Below, piece after piece: positions 51,786 through 63,690 of a DNA stretch of 64,000 nt. The DNA is taken from assembly GCA_030710605.1 (NCBI GenBank), contig CP092879.1:41845008-41909007 (forward strand), in the 5' to 3' direction. The number at the start of each line of letters is the position of its first letter. Position 1 is the first letter of the stretch. The notes under the pieces are model-generated. The model searched no databases and had not been told where the DNA came from. It saw only the letters and a program-made list of their open reading frames with translations. This DNA is from Cordylochernes scorpioides (Eukaryota > Arthropoda > Arachnida > Pseudoscorpiones > Chernetidae). The translations under genes and the position numbers were made by a program.

Positions 51786-52802
51786 GAAGTATCTTTCACC
51801 CCTACGGTAGCTAGATGTACCCCGCTGACATCTAGTTCCGTCTTGTTGCTATATTTCACCTCTACGGTAGCTAGATGTACCCCGCTGACATCTAGTTCCG
51901 TCTTGTTGCTATATTTCACCCCTACGGTAGCTAGATGTACCCCGCTGACATCTAGTTCCGTATTGTTGCTATATTTCACCCCTACGGTAGCTAGCTGTAC
52001 CCCGCTGACATCTAGTTCCGTCTTGTTGCTATATTTCACCCCTACGGTAGCTAGATGTACCCCGTAGACATCTAGATCCGTCTTGTTGCTAGATTTCACC
52101 CCTACGGTAGCTAGCTGTACCCCGCTGACATCTAGTTCCGTCTTGTTGCTATATTTCACCCCTACGGTAGCTATATGTACCCCTCTGACATCTAGTTACG
52201 CCTTGTTGCTATATTTCACCCCTACGGTAGCTATATGTACCCCGCTGACATCAAGTTCATCTTGTTGCTATATTTCACCCCTACGGTAGCTAGCTGTACC
52301 CCGCTGACATCTAGTTCCGTCTTGTTGCTATATTTCACCCCTACGGTAGCTAGATGTACCCCGCTGACATCTAGTTCCGTCTTGTTGCTATATTTCACCC
52401 CTACGGTAGCAAGCTGTACACCGCTGACATCTAGTTCCGTCTTATTGCTATATTTCACCCCTACGGTAGCTAGCTGTACCCCGCTGACATCTAGTTCCTT
52501 CTTGTTGCTATATTTCACCCCTACGGTAGCTAGCTGTACACCGCTGACATCTAGGCTCGTCCTGTTGCTATATTTCACCCCTACGGTAGCTAGCTGTACC
52601 CCGCTGACATCTAGTTCCTTCTTGTTGCTATATTTCACCCCTACGGTAGCTAGCTGTACACCGCTGACATCTAGTTCCATCTTGTTGCTATATTTCACCC
52701 CTACGGTAGCTAGCTGTACCCCACTGACATCAAGTTCCGTCTTGTTGCTATATTTCACCCCTACGGTAGCTAGCTATACCCCGCTGACATATATTTCCTT
52801 CA
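51786..52802. repeat. About 17 tandem units of a 60-bp repeat
   Basis: The unit contains 'cacccctacggtagctag', 'tgtaccccgctgacatctag' and 'ttccgtcttgttgctatatt'. Units are 60 bp except one of 59 bp at about 52250, and differ by a few substitutions. Since 60 is divisible by 3, long open frames appear on both strands (131 and 175 codons on the reverse strand as 20-residue repeats of the type LATVGVKYSNKTELDVSGVQ). Substitutions do not favour silent positions in either frame by eye, so I call it a minisatellite, not a gene. Confidence 0.88.
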
Positions 52803-53404
52803 TGTAAACACACACAAATCGCTTGTAATATAAAAAATATATTTGCATATATGTCACACAAATAAAAGTATTCATCAAAAATATTTAAAAAACAGTAAAT
52901 TAAAATATAAATCAAGTCCCCATGCTTCTCTTTCAATATGTTTCACAATATAAAAAATAATTTTTAAAATATATTCTTGAAATAATATATGTATTAACAA
53001 TTATAAGATTTATTTGCTTTTATGCAATAATCTCACTATAAACAAATATGTAAATAAAGCCGCCCCTTGCATCCCATTTATGTGAATTTATAAGGATACA
53101 CAAAATAAAATTTAATAAATTACTCGGGGTGGCAAACTTTATAAGGAGTCTAATCAAGTATGCAAATATTTTCTTATCACAAAGTGGATTAGGAAATATT
53201 CTTTGAAATTACAACTCCTGGGGTTTTATTGGGAGGGTGATGCATTCATGTTTTTCTTTTAATTCCCGGTCACCTATTGGCATCTTTTTTTAGCAGTTAC
53301 AGGGCCCTTGCTCACCTAGCTTAATTATAAAACTTAATTTCGCTTTTAAATAGACATGGCTAATATCAACTTTCAAAATTATATTGGCTCCACGATTTCA
53401 GTGT
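52803..53404. other. No recognisable feature
   Basis: A+T-rich; nothing recognised. Confidence 0.5.
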
Positions 53405-53715
53405 CACCAACGGTTCGGGAAAGAATGGTCTAAACCGTTGGGTTTCGACCGCGACGATCCGGGATCGAATCCCGCATTGGAAACTATTTTTCTGATTTTA
53501 AAAATGCTCCAATGGCTCCCGTTTCTCGCAAAAGTCCAACCCCACCAGCGAATTCTGGTGATCAAACGAGGCTCTGGCACATTAGTAAGTGCAAAGTCGA
53601 ACTGCTTTTCACATGTGTAGACATGTGGTACACTTACCGTACAAACAGTCACCAACTTCTACCCACCATGATTATCATGGACTGTACCACGTGTATTAGG
53701 AATAAACAAAAAAAA
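53405..53715 (+). mobile_element. tRNA-derived SINE copy
   Basis: Head with 'aatggtctaaaccgttggg', a B-box variant GGATCGAATCC at 53462, the body 'aaaagtccaaccccaccagc', 'agtaagtgcaaagtcgaac', 'catgtgtagacatgtgg', 'ctgtaccacgtgtattagg' and an A-rich tail. Possible flanking duplication AGTGTCACC (53399) / ACTGTCGCC (53715) with two mismatches. Confidence 0.8.
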
Positions 53716-53829
53716 CTGTCGCCCTTTTCAAGATAAAATGCTTAACACGAAGTTTGAATCTTCACAAGGGTTCTCGAATTTGGGAAACTTTTCTGAATGA
53801 AATTTGCTTCAACGAGTCCATCTTGTCAA

Positions 53830-53952
53830 TAGAGACATTGATAAATTCTAGATACAAACGTTGAACTGCCTTCTACATGCGTAGATATGTGATGCACTTA
53901 TAGTTTTATATAAATGTAAACTACCTATCATGTTTATCATAGGCTGTACTCA
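53830..53952 (+). mobile_element. Decayed SINE 3' fragment
   Basis: 'gttgaactgccttctacatg', 'gtagatatgtgatgcactta', 'atcatgtttatcataggctg' 'tac' follow the SINE 3' half with many changes. Confidence 0.5.
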
Positions 53953-53954
53953 CA

Positions 53955-54195
53955 CTTTCACACATACTGCTTTATTAAGACCACCGGTCTTATACAGATT
54001 AACCACAGGAAGGAAACATAGATGGAGCTCCTATACTCCAGGTAGAGCTGAGCCCAACAGTCTCCAGGTCCGACGCATGTCCAGTGGCCATAGAATCCAC
54101 CGTGCATAAGTTAGCGTATCACTGAAAAGGCGATTGTGGAATCAGCCGCGTTTTAGTCTTCGCGTTCCTCATCCAAATGAACCACGACATATGCT
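53955..54195 (-). mobile_element. LINE-G 3' UTR copy
   Basis: Reverse-strand copy of the 8345-8610 module: 'gctttattaagaccaccggt' 'cttatacag', 'ctccaggtccgacgcatgtc', 'gaatccaccgtgcat', 'cagccgcgttttagtc'. The adjoining 'acacttt' side lacks a clear microsatellite tail. A (GA)n run lies at 54256-54271. Confidence 0.7.
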
Positions 54196-54398
54196 ATAAT
54201 TTTTATATACTTAGGATATATAACCAAAATATATTTATACTCTTATTATATTCGAAGAGAGAGAGAGAGAGTACAACATACAACACACACAATCTCATCG
54301 ACTCATTTTACCTTTTTGCATTTATATTGAGAATCGAACAATAACTTTAAAAGATATTTGATACACATTGATCTTTATTGAATACATACGAAATAACC

Positions 54399-54512
54399 TT
54401 GATATGGACTCAGAGCATCAGCTTTACACACCCAGATAGAGGACATTGCAATTGCCGTGATAGAGATGTATGGGGCCATCTGAGGCTTTTTATTGGAAAC
54501 GACAACAACAAC
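54399..54512 (+). mobile_element. LINE-I 3' end, short insertion
   Basis: 'gatatggactcagagcatca' 'gctttacacaccc', 'catctgaggctttttattgg' and 'acgacaacaacaac' match the LINE-I tail. A 9-bp flanking repeat with one mismatch (GAAATAACC at 54390-54398, GAGATAACC at 54513-54521) supports insertion. Confidence 0.75.
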
Positions 54513-54521
54513 GAGATAACC

Positions 54522-56940
54522 AAGTATGAACAAAATTGCCTATCTCCTTAGAAAAAAATGATAACTGGCGACTTCAAAATATTAAACTTACTCAAATTTT
54601 GTCTATGGAGGGTATTCCTCTGAAATTTAGAAACACAAAGAAGTCGATGATATAGTTTTGGATCTCTCTCAAAGAACATGTTCAGATCAAGTAGAACACG
54701 GTTGAATATGCTCCGCTAGGCTGGAAGGAGCTAGACGGGCGGAGGCATTGTCCTCAGCTCTGAGAAAGATACACAGTTCTTTTTGATGCCATGTCCTTCA
54801 AAGGATTGGGGTTCATTCTAATGAAGCGCCCACGTCACACCTTTTTTTCTCTCCCTCTCTCAACGTAAATCATTTCCAGTCCACACTTTTTTCAATCATG
54901 AAAGGGTTGTGTGACCTAAATACGTTTTTATTTTTCTAAATGTACCGCTTAACTTCCATTGTTGTTTGGGTTTTCAAAGAGAACCTACAATCAGAAGTTC
55001 ATATTTTGTTTAGAATGAACACTCATATAATTAAATTTATGTTTGACATCTTTCAGTAGAGATTTATTAATAGAATATACACGTAGAGTGTTTATTTCAA
55101 GGACCGAATTAGGTTTGTACTCAGAAGGAACTGGTGAATATAATTATCTTAGTATGTATCTACAGGCTTTTACCTATACCAATTGACTAAAAAATGAACA
55201 TGTACACGCATTTATCTATTTTTTCGACTTTTTGTATCTAAAATCAAGAAGTTAATTAGAGTATAATTTCACCTATGCTTTTTCTTCGAATTCTTCTGGG
55301 TGGGTAACCTTTTATTTTCTGATAGTATATCTCATTATGAAACAGTCTGTTAAATCCACTGAAGAGAACACACATGTGTGTATTAGTTAACTGGAATTGA
55401 TTTAACATGCTGATTCATACCTTCCCAACAAGGTGATGCAGGTCTCAACAGCTGTCTGTTCCCAGTCATCTGGATGGTTACGTGGAATACGACTCATTAT
55501 TGATCCTTTTTACTCTTATTGTTATGGGTACCAAATTGGTAGTAATTTTTTAACGCTTATTTAAAAAAATATATGAATATTTAAAAGTTATTTATACAGA
55601 CATTATACTTGAATATATATAATTCATTTATTTTTATGATTCAATCATTTATTGTAGAGTTTCAGGTCTCTAGAATATCTTTCAATTACTTGTATTTCAA
55701 AAAAAGATAGCGTCAAAATTTAGTACCAATACTCAATACTAATAAATAAGGAATGCCAATATTTTGAGGCACACAAAATCATATAGATTTGAAATATCAA
55801 ATTGAAGTGCAAAAATTCCAGTATTTATTTTTCTTTTTGATTCAGATAAAAATAGATAATTATAAACACGTGGAAAAATAATAACATATCACACTAAATA
55901 TTAAAGGAAACATCTCTATATATATTTATAATAACCTATTCATGAAAATACATTTCAATTTATATAAAATATAGATTTCAAAAATCTCTTTTTTATTCAT
56001 ATATAAAAAAGAAGCCGACAAAAATATGTATACCTAACTTTTCTGTTAAAGAAGGCAATCAAATCAGACAATCTATTTCACAGACTTAAACAATGGGTTT
56101 TAAAGTATTATTCCATTTCTTTCGGTATTATTCCTTTTTCATCGGGAGCTCTGGCGGTTGATAAATGGGTTGCCAGTACCAGTAGCTCTAATGGTTGGAA
56201 CGGCGAACCTTATGAATAGATTTTAAGCCCTCCAGTTGTTGCCTTTTGTCAAAGCTCTTCTTTTTCTACATGATTTAAATTTGCTTTTTTTTCCTTCGTG
56301 AAACTTTTACCTTTCTTTTTTCCTACTTTCTTTTTTTTTTTATATATTTAATGGAATTTTTAATCGATTTTTGTCTCTATTTGTCTTTGAAATTTGTTAT
56401 CTTTTTGATTTACATTAGTTATGTGGTTTTTTTGTTTGTAGGTTTGTGTTTGATTTGGTGTGTTGAATTTAGCATTACGGTTGTTTTGGAGAATGTAGAG
56501 GTTCTATGCATAACAAATTGAGATTGGTTGTCTCAATATGTTACGTATTTTTGATGTTTTCTTTTTATTATTTTAAAACGCTTCATTTTTTAATTTTGTT
56601 TATAGTAAAATTTATCATTAGCGATCTCTCTTCCTGAATCTCGTATCTTTATAAATGATTTGAACAGAGCTAATCAAAAATCGAATAAGAGACTACCTCC
56701 AAGAAAAGCTGAGAACATCTAGCATTTTGGAATGTTACTCATAAGAGATATTTAAGTATAAAACATTTTTTAATATAATATATCGAATAAACTGTGGAAC
56801 TATGAAATATAAAACATATAGTTGAATGATTATTGAATATATGTTATATATATGATAGAAACGTTCATGAGCGACCGCCTAAAATATGCATGGATATATC
56901 TGATATCTCCTAGATGTTGTCGCTTTGGAGGTTGACATCG
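54522..56940. other. Long stretch without recognised features
   Basis: Mostly A+T-rich. 54690-54840 and 56130-56240 are slightly G+C-richer but show no domain, repeat match or RNA gene. No coding call is supported. Confidence 0.45.
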
Positions 56941-56944
56941 TTTA

Positions 56945-57310
56945 TTCGAATTCTTATTGATTGGATAATATTTTATTGGAAGGTGATGATATAACAATTA
57001 TATTCAATTGGTTTATCTCTCATTATAAGGTAATATTTTATCAAGTTGCATTCAATTGGGTAATATATCATTGGCAGGGTGATGTTATATCAAGTTATAT
57101 TTTCAATTGGGTAATCAATAATTGGATGGTATTAATGTTATATAAAGTTATATTCAATTAAGCAATCTCTCATGTTATATATCAAGTTACATTCAATTAA
57201 AGATTATATTCGATTAGGTTATATAACCTTTGAAGGTGTGTGATGCTATATTCAAGCTATATTCAATTGAGTAAGATAGCATTGAAAAATAATGTCATAT
57301 ATCAAGACAT
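56945..57310. repeat. A+T-rich imperfect minisatellite
   Basis: Repeated phrases 'tattcaattgggtaat', 'tcattggaaggtgatg', 'ttatatcaagttata' recur about six to seven times at a spacing of about 50-60 bp with strong decay toward the right. Confidence 0.65.
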
Positions 57311-58638
57311 CTTTAATTCACTAAGGGAGTTGCTCATGTAACAAGCCTCATATCTGATGGATAATTTATGAGAAATATCACTATATCGAACAATCGGATT
57401 GGTTAGATTTTATATAATGTTTATACATACAGAATAGAGTTTATTAAAGCATAATTGGAGATTGGTTTTGTGACTTTGCCAATAAAAGTTGGTTATATAC
57501 TTTTCTAACCATTATCGTTAAAACTAAATAGTTGAAGTGTGAGATAAAAATGTGGGTGGTGATATTTTATTACGGCTTTTAATTAGATACTTAATTTGGA
57601 GGCCTATGTGATAGCATATAATTGGGTAATTTACAAGAGAGGACACTATTGATCCTTTTTTTACTCTCTTTAGCTCAATGAGAAATATTTTATTACAATG
57701 GATTCTCAATGATTTTCTTTTTGTTAATGATTCTTATCTCAGCATTTGATAATAATTTGTGATATAATTGTTAGATATATTCATTTATAATTTAAGTATA
57801 TTCTAATAAAAAGGCTATAATTTTATTGGTAATCTTGGATTCAAAAAGGCAAAATTCTCATCTTCAACTGAATTATTTTGTAATATATATTTAAAATTTA
57901 CCAACAAACACACAAATAACAAAACAACTTTTTTTAAATATTTATTTTTAGCATTCCTTCTCTAACTATATGTTGTATACACACATTTGAAATCTAAAAT
58001 TACTTTTTATTTGAATATTATTCATTTTATATTAATTTATATATATTAATGAATTTAAAAAATAGGTAAGTTAACTATACATATTTACAACAATTGAAAA
58101 GTGGTGTATTCTAAAACTATGGTAAAAAATGTAGAATAGTCAATTATGTGAAAATAAAAAATATATTTTTTTTCAAAAAAAAAAATAATTTTCAGATAAT
58201 ATATATATATACTTTTTTAAAATATACAAAGCGCGCATGGCTCGTGATGATAAGGCAAGTATTTAATCGATTTATCCTCAAAATTGCATACAGTTTAAAA
58301 TTAATCTACAACACATAAGCAATTTGCCTTTCGGAATATCTATTTACACTCATGGACACATACACAACACAAATATTAAGGAAGTTGTACTTTTAGCATG
58401 TATATTGGGATTAAAAGACAATTAATATTATTTGAGGGAAATATTACTATTTGAATATCCAAAAAAGCCTCATATATATATATATTTAAAAAATATGAAT
58501 ATATATTATATATAAAAAAGATCTATATGCGCATTATTTTTGTAATATCCTGTCGACTATTATTATGAAATAATAATGAGATTTTCTGCTTTATTTTGGA
58601 TTTATTTTTAAGATTGAGATTTGATATATTTTGGAATA
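57311..58638. other. No recognisable feature
   Basis: Very A+T-rich; microsatellite runs only. Confidence 0.5.
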
Positions 58639-59911
58639 CAAGGTGTATCCCATAAGTTCCCGGACTGGGTCCATAAAAAAAAAAAGGTAAGATATTTTTT
58701 TTTTTAAATATTAAATCTTTTTAAAGTAATCCCCCCTTGCTTCAACGCACCAGCGCCATCGTTTCCCCAAATTGTCGAAACAGTTTTTATAGAGCTCTTT
58801 TGGAATGCTCTTCAATGCCAACAGCGATTTTTCTATTATGTCATCCCTGGTGTCAAAATGTCTTCCTTTTAGAACTGCTTTAAGTTTGGGGAACAGGAAA
58901 AAGTCATTTGGTGCGATGTCTGGGGAATAGGGTGGTTGAGGTAGGATTTCTGTCCCGTTTTTAGCCAAAAAAAACTCGTCACCAAGTGCGCTGTGTGAGG
59001 GCGGGCATTGTTATGGTGTAGGATCCAGTCACCATTAGGCCATTTTTCTGGCATTTCTTTTTCGAATCGCTTCCCTTAGATGGCGAAGAATGTCCAAATA
59101 CATTTCCTTAATAACCGTTTGGCCTGCAGGAAGATACTCGTGATGAACAATGCCCTTGTTATCCAAAAAAGCGACCAGCAACACCTTGTTTCTGGATTTC
59201 AATATCCTGGATTTTTTTTGGTCTAGGCTCACCCTGACCTCTCCACTCGGCATATTGACGCTTGGTTTCAGGGTCATAGTCATAGACCCATGTCTCGTCG
59301 CCTGTGATTATCTTGTCTTTCCATTCCGGATCCGTTCTTGTCATTTCCAACATGTTTTCACAGGTTGCAAGCCGACACAGGTTTTGCTCATTAGTGAGGA
59401 ATCTTGGGATGAACTTTGCAGGAGTCTTTTTGAGCTTCAAATCTTTGGTTACGATCCTTCCAATCGTTGTTTTAGAGATGCCTGTGTCTTGCTCTAGCTC
59501 CAGCAAAGTGGTTCGAGGATTTTCTTTTATCAAATCGGTGATTTTTTGCACATTTTGGGCGTTCTTGCCGAGGATCATCTTCAATAGAAATTCTGCCAGC
59601 TTTAAATCTAGAATGTCATTCAAAAACAGTTGTTCTTTTTGAGGGGTCATTGGGGAATGCTTTATTAGGCATTTTAAAAGTTTCGGTTGCTGATATTTGA
59701 AGTTTCACACAAATTTCTATGCAGCCGCAGCGCTAGGTGTAACCTTTAAATAAATTAGAATGGCCTTGGCCCCCGCGCACGTACCGCCTCGATATTGGTA
59801 CCACCGTGTTCCCAGATATTTTTTTCTGTAATAAACAGTCAAATTTATTTACATTTTTCATTTATTTATTTTTTTATGGACCCAGTCCGGGAACCTATGG
59901 GAAATACCTTG
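58639..59911 (-). mobile_element. Mariner-family transposon, second copy of the M1 family
   Basis: Inverted termini CAAGGTGTATCCCATAAG... and ...CTATGGGAAATACCTTG, with TA at 58637-58638 and 59912-59913. They differ from the M1 ends at 21717-23006 by a few bases. About 1.27 kb with one transposase remnant on the reverse strand. Confidence 0.9.
58711..59715 (-). pseudogene. Mariner transposase (second M1-family copy), inactive
   Basis: The N-terminal codons up to about CVKL, including the start, are deleted. ATETFKMPNKAFPND, FKLAEFLLKM-type sequence (shifted) and TLLELEQDTGISKTTIGRIV (second HTH, about 59510) are seen. The PRFLTNEQNL stretch missing from the 22-kb copy is kept. First catalytic motif ITGDETWVYDYDPETKRQYA is intact (about 59310). 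The second reads HHNNARPHTAHL (about 59025), Asp changed to Asn. The third SPDIAPNDFFLF is present (about 58905). The native end RGDYFKKI-stop lies at 58711. Frameshifts near 59045 and 58970. Confidence 0.87.
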
Positions 59912-59934
59912 TATATTAGGTATTAGGTCAATGG

Positions 59935-60245
59935 TATTGGTATGCAGTCGTGGAAAAGATTATAATAAAATTAGTTATCAAAATAGCTTTAATTGAGCTA
60001 AATCAATATATAAAACATAATTGGATAAAAGTAATGCCTGACTTAAGGCGTAAAAATCAAAAATTGAAAAACCTATTTACATAATGTACAAAAGATTTGA
60101 GCTGGCCAACGGGAAACAACAACAATGAGTTTTTATACGGTAAGCGTGACCTCTAGCGGTTGATTTAACAGAATTTTTGTATCTATGAAATATAATTTTA
60201 AATAAAATAATATTTTCATATAACATATATATATATATATGTTGC
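59935..60245 (+). repeat. Repeat S copy 5
   Basis: 'tatgcagtcgtggaaaagat', 'gtaatgcctgacttaaggcg', 'cataatgtacaaaagatttg', 'agctggccaacgggaaacaa', 'acctctagcggttgatttaa'; it starts about 20 bp after the mariner and ends in (AT)n. Confidence 0.7.
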
Positions 60246-61665
60246 TCACAAGCTTTATGATAATATACATATACGAGTATATAAATATAATCCTATATCA
60301 TATTACATTACATTATAATAACATTACATATATAATGATTAAATATACAAATATTCAAATATCATTCTAAGCCATTGTGGATGCCATATATAGGAACGTG
60401 AATAGGATTATCAGAGTAACGGTTTATACATAAAACATAATACAAAATATGACATAAAAGATAAAAACATATATATGAAGGAGAAGAATACATTAAAATA
60501 TCCATCTATTATTATATTTCAATTCTAAATTCTAATGATTTAAAAAAATGTTTTTGCTGCTACCTCTCTCAACTAAGTGTGAAAGATATCTTATATCCAC
60601 GTATAAGGAAAGAAAACAGATACGATGATGTAATATTTGTATCAAATACCCCGAAACTCAGTCAATATGCAGGTATATCCATTGAATTATTATATTTTAA
60701 AATTTTAAATTTTATCTTTGATCTCTGAGATAAAACAAGGGATTTAATATCAAAGGCGCGCCTTAAAGGTTTGAATATAAAGTCGCTTAAATATTTTAGT
60801 AGTTCTCTAGATCCATTGCGTTGTTTTATATAAGTATTGTGGAAGCTTTCGATATATAACTGTCAATGCCTCGATAAAAACATGAAGTTACCTGAATATA
60901 TACCTTGCTGTGCTTCGATATGAACCTTGTAGTACCTTGATAGAAACTTCACAGTGACTCCATATAAACATTTTTATGTAGAGCTTGCTATAAACATTTA
61001 AAAAATTATAAGAGGGTATTTTTTAAACAATAAATTTCTCTTTATATATACAAGGATCACTACAAAAGGTTTTGCAATCATTTATTTTATTAAAGCTGCA
61101 ACTTTCAAATTTCAGAGTTTCTCAAAGTATTCACCCTTAGCACCTATGCAAGATGTCTATAGTATAATAAAATAAATAAAGTTTCCAAGGCTACGTTTCT
61201 TGTGCAAACTTTTTTATTTTCATGCTTTCGAGCTTGTCAGTTCTTCAACAGGAGTATCACATTAACAAATTATATAATGACAAATATTATTTTTATACAA
61301 GTATTTATTGACATATTTTATATACATATGATATTGACAGAAATATATTACAATATTTGTGTGTGTGAAAACACTTTTTTTCGAAAATAAACGTACATGA
61401 TGGATGATACGTGTTGGTTGAACGATATCTCGATATTTCAAACTAAATTTATTAAATTCGTGAACTATTGGAGAATTTATAGAAAAAATATATATTATTA
61501 AAATATATTCATATAGTCTTTATACTGCAGGAATAAAAATTGAAAATTGAATAGTTTAGCTCCGTATAAAATATTTTACAGCTAGATATTTACACATTGT
61601 GTTCTGTACCTCGATAAAAGATTCGATAATAAAGTAAGCCTAACACCATTTGACAAGTCACACTT
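60246..61665. other. No recognisable feature
   Basis: A+T-rich with loosely repeated phrases near 60840-60970 ('acctt..atatga'); nothing recognised as gene or element. Confidence 0.45.
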
Positions 61666-61667
61666 CC

Positions 61668-61990
61668 TAAAATTGAAGATACCTCGGCCAGTAAATCCTT
61701 TTATTATCTCAACGTTTCGGCAAAAATCTTTGTCCTCGTCAGGACAAAACAAACAAAAGTTTGAAAAAGAAAGAGGCATATCTTTATCGTGCAACTTATT
61801 TTTTCATAATTTATTCGCCTTATCCCAGTACAATATCACATTTATACTTTTTTCAAACAAAGGTTTGTTTGCTCCTGACAGGACAAAATATTTTTGTTGA
61901 AACGTCGAGATAATAAAAAAGATTTACTGGCCGAAAAATCTTTAATTTTAATAACTATGAATGCCTGCCAGGCCAACCTCTATCTTTACG
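61668..61990. mobile_element. MITE-F copy interrupted by MITE-A
   Basis: Left part: 'atacctcggccagtaaatcc', 'tctcaacgtttcggcaaaaa', 'cctcgtcaggacaaaac'. Right part: inverted 'ctgacaggacaaaatatttt', 'gttgaaacgtcgagataata', 'tactggccgaaaaatc', and the family end 'gaatgcctgccaggccaacc' 'tctatctt'. Confidence 0.75.
61775..61860. mobile_element. MITE-A fragment nested in MITE-F
   Basis: 'ggcatatctttatcgtgcaac' followed by 'ataatttattcgccttatcc' 'cagtacaatatcacatttat' is the MITE-A right end with an internal deletion, sitting in the loop of MITE-F. Confidence 0.65.
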
Positions 61991-62640
61991 AAGTCACACA
62001 CTGATGTACCTCAATAAATAGAGATTTCATAAGAATAATCAAGTGCACAACTAGAAGGGGATGTGATAAATCTCTCAGAAAGTCATTTACTGCACACTCC
62101 ACAGGGACAGAGTCTGGGGAGCAGTAATCCTGGGTTTACCTCTCTCTTCGTGGAATCCTTCAAATTGGAGCTAACAAATCCTTCAGCATATCGACTGGCT
62201 ATCTCTAGTGTCCCAAAACAACCTATTTCTAATATTATATGACAATTCTAACCCTCGATTCATCTTTTACTGGATTGTCCTGTTTTACAAGTCTATAGAA
62301 TCGACAATAATTTAATAGTAACAGATCCAAGTATTTTCAATTCCAATAAATGAACGTATATTAAATTTAATACCTTCTTTTGTAGAGAGATATATTTTTA
62401 ATTATATAGCAACAAATATCTTTTAAGAAAATAATAATTTATTTTGTACACAGTTTCTCTGTTCTGGTGTTTTCTCTCTTTTCCTTGTTAAAAGCATATA
62501 ACTATTCTTTAGGCCTGAAATTATTGTATATATGTCATAATTTGTATATAATTGTATGCTCCCCGACCCACTATGCATGTACAAATGTATGATTTTCAAA
62601 GATTTAAAAAAAGAATAAGGTAACTGGAGGAAAGAAAGTA
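61991..62640 (+). pseudogene. LINE-C C-terminus remnant and 3' UTR
   Basis: 62240-62340 in one frame gives a LLLDCPVLQVYRIDNN-like stretch, reminiscent of the His/Cys-containing C-terminus of LINE polyproteins (H..LLDCP), and is open to about 62352. The following 3' UTR shares 'attatatagcaacaaatatc', 'cttttaagaaaat', 'catataactattct' and 'gaaattattgtatatat' with 16300-16665. Domains upstream of 62240 are not recognisable. Confidence 0.5.
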
Positions 62641-62689
62641 ACAAAAGACATAGGAAGTAGATCTAGAGGAGAACATATTTATTAATAAC

Positions 62690-63383
62690 GTCGCAGTTAA
62701 CCTTCTGACCCCGGGAACCCTGCGAGCTAAGTTTAAACCAACACTTCCTGGCAAAACAGGACGTATCTAGTGACCGCAGAAGTTATAAATGTTAAGCTAA
62801 CACCCAATATTTCCGGCAAAGACAGGACGTATCTAATATCCGCCGAAGTTATAAGCGTCGAGCTACCCAACACTTCCTAACGAAATCGGATATATCTTCC
62901 GGCAAAAGCAACACCAAAGGAAACCGCCGGCCAATCAGGAGACAGCATCTAAATAGGTCGATCAATAGGAAAAGATCATGTGATCATCTCTCGACCAATC
63001 AGAAAGAAACTGAGTCTTGGTGTTAAATCGAAAAGCAAGAATTGTCAGTTGCTCCTTCGCTTCCAACAAGGTAACATCTACTCTCGAGACCTCTCTCGCC
63101 GCTCATTTCATCTAAATCCAATCATCGCCATGTGATCAACTAATTAATCATCAAAAACCGCTCTGCCTTTCTCAAAAGCTTTCTTTCCTCCAAACCGTTG
63201 CCTTATATTTTCAACCATCAAGTGTCCCGGCTTATTTCCCCTGTGTGTAATCCTTTCACTCAGCCACCACGACTGCATCATCCACCACGACTGCATCATT
63301 CACCACGACTGCGTCACCACTTCAACAACCTTCAACACCAAGAGTAAGGTTTCCCAACATAGTAGAATACCACAGCTATTCCT
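62690..63383. other. G+C-richer leader of a putative retroelement, with two short tandem blocks
   Basis: Composition changes sharply at about 62690. 62735-62900 contains two and a half units of about 66 bp ('caacacttcctggcaaaac', 'aggacgtatctagtgaccg', 'cagaagttataa'). 63258-63320 contains three units of 'ccaccacgactgcatcat'. No coding domain. It may be the 5' UTR or an LTR of the element whose reading frame starts at 63691. Confidence 0.45.
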
Positions 63384-63690
63384 AGAGTCGACAGGATTCT
63401 ACAACAGTGTAATACATCAAATATTGCAGTAATATAACTTTGGATAATATTACATAGAGTCGACAGGATTCTACAACAGTGTAATACATCAAATATTGCA
63501 GTGTAATAACTTTGGATCATATTACATAAAGTCGACAGGATTCTACAACAGTGTAATACATCAAATATTGCAGTGTAATAACTTTTGGATCATATTACAT
63601 AGAGTCGACAGGATTCTATAACAGTGTAATACATCAAATATTGCAGTGTAATAACTTTGGATCATATTACATAGAGTCGACAGGATAAAG
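63384..63690. repeat. Four to five 72-73-bp tandem units directly before the reading frame
   Basis: Units begin AGAGTCGACAGGAT at 63384, 63456, about 63529, 63601 and 63673, with 'ttctacaacagtgtaataca', 'tcaaatattgcagtgtaata' and 'actttggatcatattacata'. The last, partial unit ends at the start codon at 63691. Confidence 0.9.

Noticed and set aside
51764-52807. Repeat proteins of 131, 175 and 190 residues over the 60-bp array
   Set aside because: The repeat length is a multiple of three, so frames stay open on both strands. A 59-bp unit breaks them, and substitutions change residues freely.
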